From Acanthaster planci (taxonomy: Eukaryota; Echinodermata; Asteroidea; Valvatida; Acanthasteridae): a stretch of 64,000 nucleotides of DNA. This document shows positions 62,291 through 64,000 of the stretch, piece by piece (positions within the stretch are counted from its first letter, which is position 1; the number at the start of each line of letters is the position of its first letter). The notes below the pieces were generated by a model, which saw only the letters and a list, made by a program, of their open reading frames with translations, did no database searches and was not told the DNA's origin. Location: contig NW_019091499.1 in assembly GCF_001949145.1 (NCBI RefSeq), positions 703,976-767,975 of the forward strand, read 5' to 3'. A program made the translations under genes and the position numbers.

Positions 62291-64000
62291 GTTTGATGAA
62301 GATACGAACTTCCAAAGGGACTCCACAAAAGAATAGAAATGGACAGTACAAAAAATTTCACGTCAGTTTACGTTTGCAATAGAACATTGGGCTTTCCCGT
62401 AAGGAGATTGAGAAAAGTTCACGCTTCTGTGGTTTTGCAGAATTAAATTCGACAAAATTCACACGAAGGCATGATCACGATGTCAATAGAGGGGACAATC
62501 TTTATCCATGAGAATATGTTAAACTGAATTCAACTTTGCATGTGTGTTAAGTGATACATAATGAAAAACCTCCATGCAATCTGGTTCGCGTCACTTCACC
62601 AGCCTCAACCTCGACCATTGCACATAGGGTTATAATACAGGGACCTAAAAAACCGGACGATAACGCGCAACTTCAGAGTTCATCTTATGGGGCTTTTAGT
62701 GTGTGCTTCATAAAATCGAAGTTTGCAAGTTCTGCCAGAAAACTATACCGTACAGAGTCAAAAGAGAGAGGGAGGAAGAAGGGAGAGAAAGGCATTGATG
62801 CAAATTTGCAAAGAAACAAAATTATATGTATATAAAATTAGAACATTGGGAGACTTTCGGCAACTGTGTGGAAAATCCCCCTCCCCCCAAAAAAATCGGA
62901 ATACACCGTATGAAACGCACTATGATCTTAACATACAAGCATAATAAATGGACATTTTATTTTTGTGCAATACACAGCTAATAATTATCAAAATAATTGG
63001 CAGATCTCTTTAAAGATCGATAATTTTGACAGAAAAAAATGTAAATGAAGTAAACACCAAAGACATCCACAGTGTTTAAGGTGTAAATCGTTGATTTTCT
63101 GCCCAATCCATCCTTTTATGCAACAGCTCTAATCTATTTTATAATCGAGAACGTCCTCATTTGGCTCTTCTCGTATCTAATACTGTTTGGAAAGGCTGCA
63201 CCATAAATGCACACAACACATAAACGGCCCAAAAACAAGCAAGTCACAAAATTATATTAATTGACAAGTATTTGTCTTTTGTCACCTCCTTCTAGTTATG
63301 TGGTTTTTTTTCTGTCCATTTACATAAAATATTAACTGTAAACAAACTGTCGATAAAGTATAATACTGAATATATTCAAGCAGTTTTTATTATGTGTATC
63401 ACATGAAAAAAAATTGATACAACACTACAAAAGTAATCACACTATAAAACAGCGCGCAAAGCTATAGACGCGTCGCCAGGATTTTTCCGAGGCAGGCCTA
63501 ATAACGTCCCGGATATTTTCACACAAATTGGTACCCTTTTCTCTTTTTTGCACAAAATACCGTTAATGGACAGTCAACATGAAACGATCCCGAAACATTT
63601 CCAAATGGTTTCCACTACTTTCAACAATTTTATTATAGACCTCTACAGAAAGAGTGAATCCATAAGCAGAGAGAGAAACTCTTAATTGGTAACTGAAGCG
63701 GACAAAATGTGAAAGTATTCGTCGTTATTAAAGGAAGGTATAAATATGGGGAGTAAAAAAAACCGTGAGGAACGCTTGGAATCATCACGGTACGAGTTAT
63801 ATGTTTTGTAAACATCAGCCATCAACTCCCATCAGCCAATTAATCTACTCATCTTAACTGTCAAAAGATATTTTAGAGCTCTGCGGACTTCAGCTGCTGT
63901 AAATCGTAATACACAAGTGCAACATATGTATAGTTTACAACCAAAAAACGAGTACATGTACTAACTAAAACTGCAACCCTAAGGAAACTTTATGGCAAAG
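62291..64000. other. AT-rich end of window, nothing recognised
   Basis: No exon or repeat family was identified. Confidence 0.4.

Noticed and set aside
1-64000. Bacterial operon, CRISPR array or prophage as the exciting system
   Set aside because: Introns, SINEs and animal genes show a eukaryotic nuclear genome. No regularly spaced short direct repeats with unique spacers were seen.

Overview
This is a stretch of animal nuclear DNA, most likely from an invertebrate deuterostome. Echinoderm is my best guess, but the sequence does not prove it. The reasons are genes split by GT-AG introns, an inter-alpha-trypsin inhibitor heavy chain (ITIH) gene, a single-exon rhodopsin-class GPCR, long AT-rich intergenic DNA, and a mix of MITEs, a tRNA-derived SINE, a Penelope-like element and Ty3/gypsy fragments. 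Four host genes can be supported; most other open frames are chance.

The most remarkable gene is at 1230-6451 (minus strand). Five exons with consistent splice phases encode about 1208 residues: an N-terminal dye-decolourising (DyP-type) heme peroxidase domain fused to a pyruvate-formate-lyase-like glycyl radical enzyme (GRE). The peroxidase Asp/His/Arg set, the GRE active-site Cys and the C-terminal radical Gly are all present. The last three exons encode the glycyl radical domain, so this is a spliced eukaryotic gene and not bacterial contamination. Both families are typical of microbes, and a GRE is normally killed by oxygen, so a heme peroxidase in the same chain in an animal is the main discovery candidate here.

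Region by region: 1-1229 is the 3' flank of the fusion gene. 6452-23471 is intergenic and holds a pair of related MITEs (7526 and 14628), a SINE (12679-12876), minisatellites and a perfect 35-bp hairpin (21356). 23794-24810 (minus) is the GPCR, with a 68-bp repeat present four times in its probable 3' UTR. 25510-25671 is a fold-back element. 25672-40166 is gene-poor and holds a tRNA-like sequence, a TCGTAC-rich array and a decayed Ty3/gypsy integrase (about 37547-38350). 40167-40861 (plus) is a two-exon secreted cysteine-rich peptide precursor with a cystine-knot-like pattern. 43545-55555 (minus) is the ITIH gene, with VIT, VWA and the C-terminal domain; it carries two apparent +1 frameshifts in one exon and one unresolved small exon. 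Its introns hold a Penelope-like GIY-YIG remnant and a TIR element. 57640-60600 (minus) is a degraded Ty3/gypsy element that has lost its reverse transcriptase, and 60640-62290 is a diverged array of repeats of about 220 bp. The rest to 64000 shows nothing recognisable.

The genes do not form a pathway; they are ordinary separate animal loci. All exon models were built by eye from reading frame, splice signals and remembered family consensus, with no database search.
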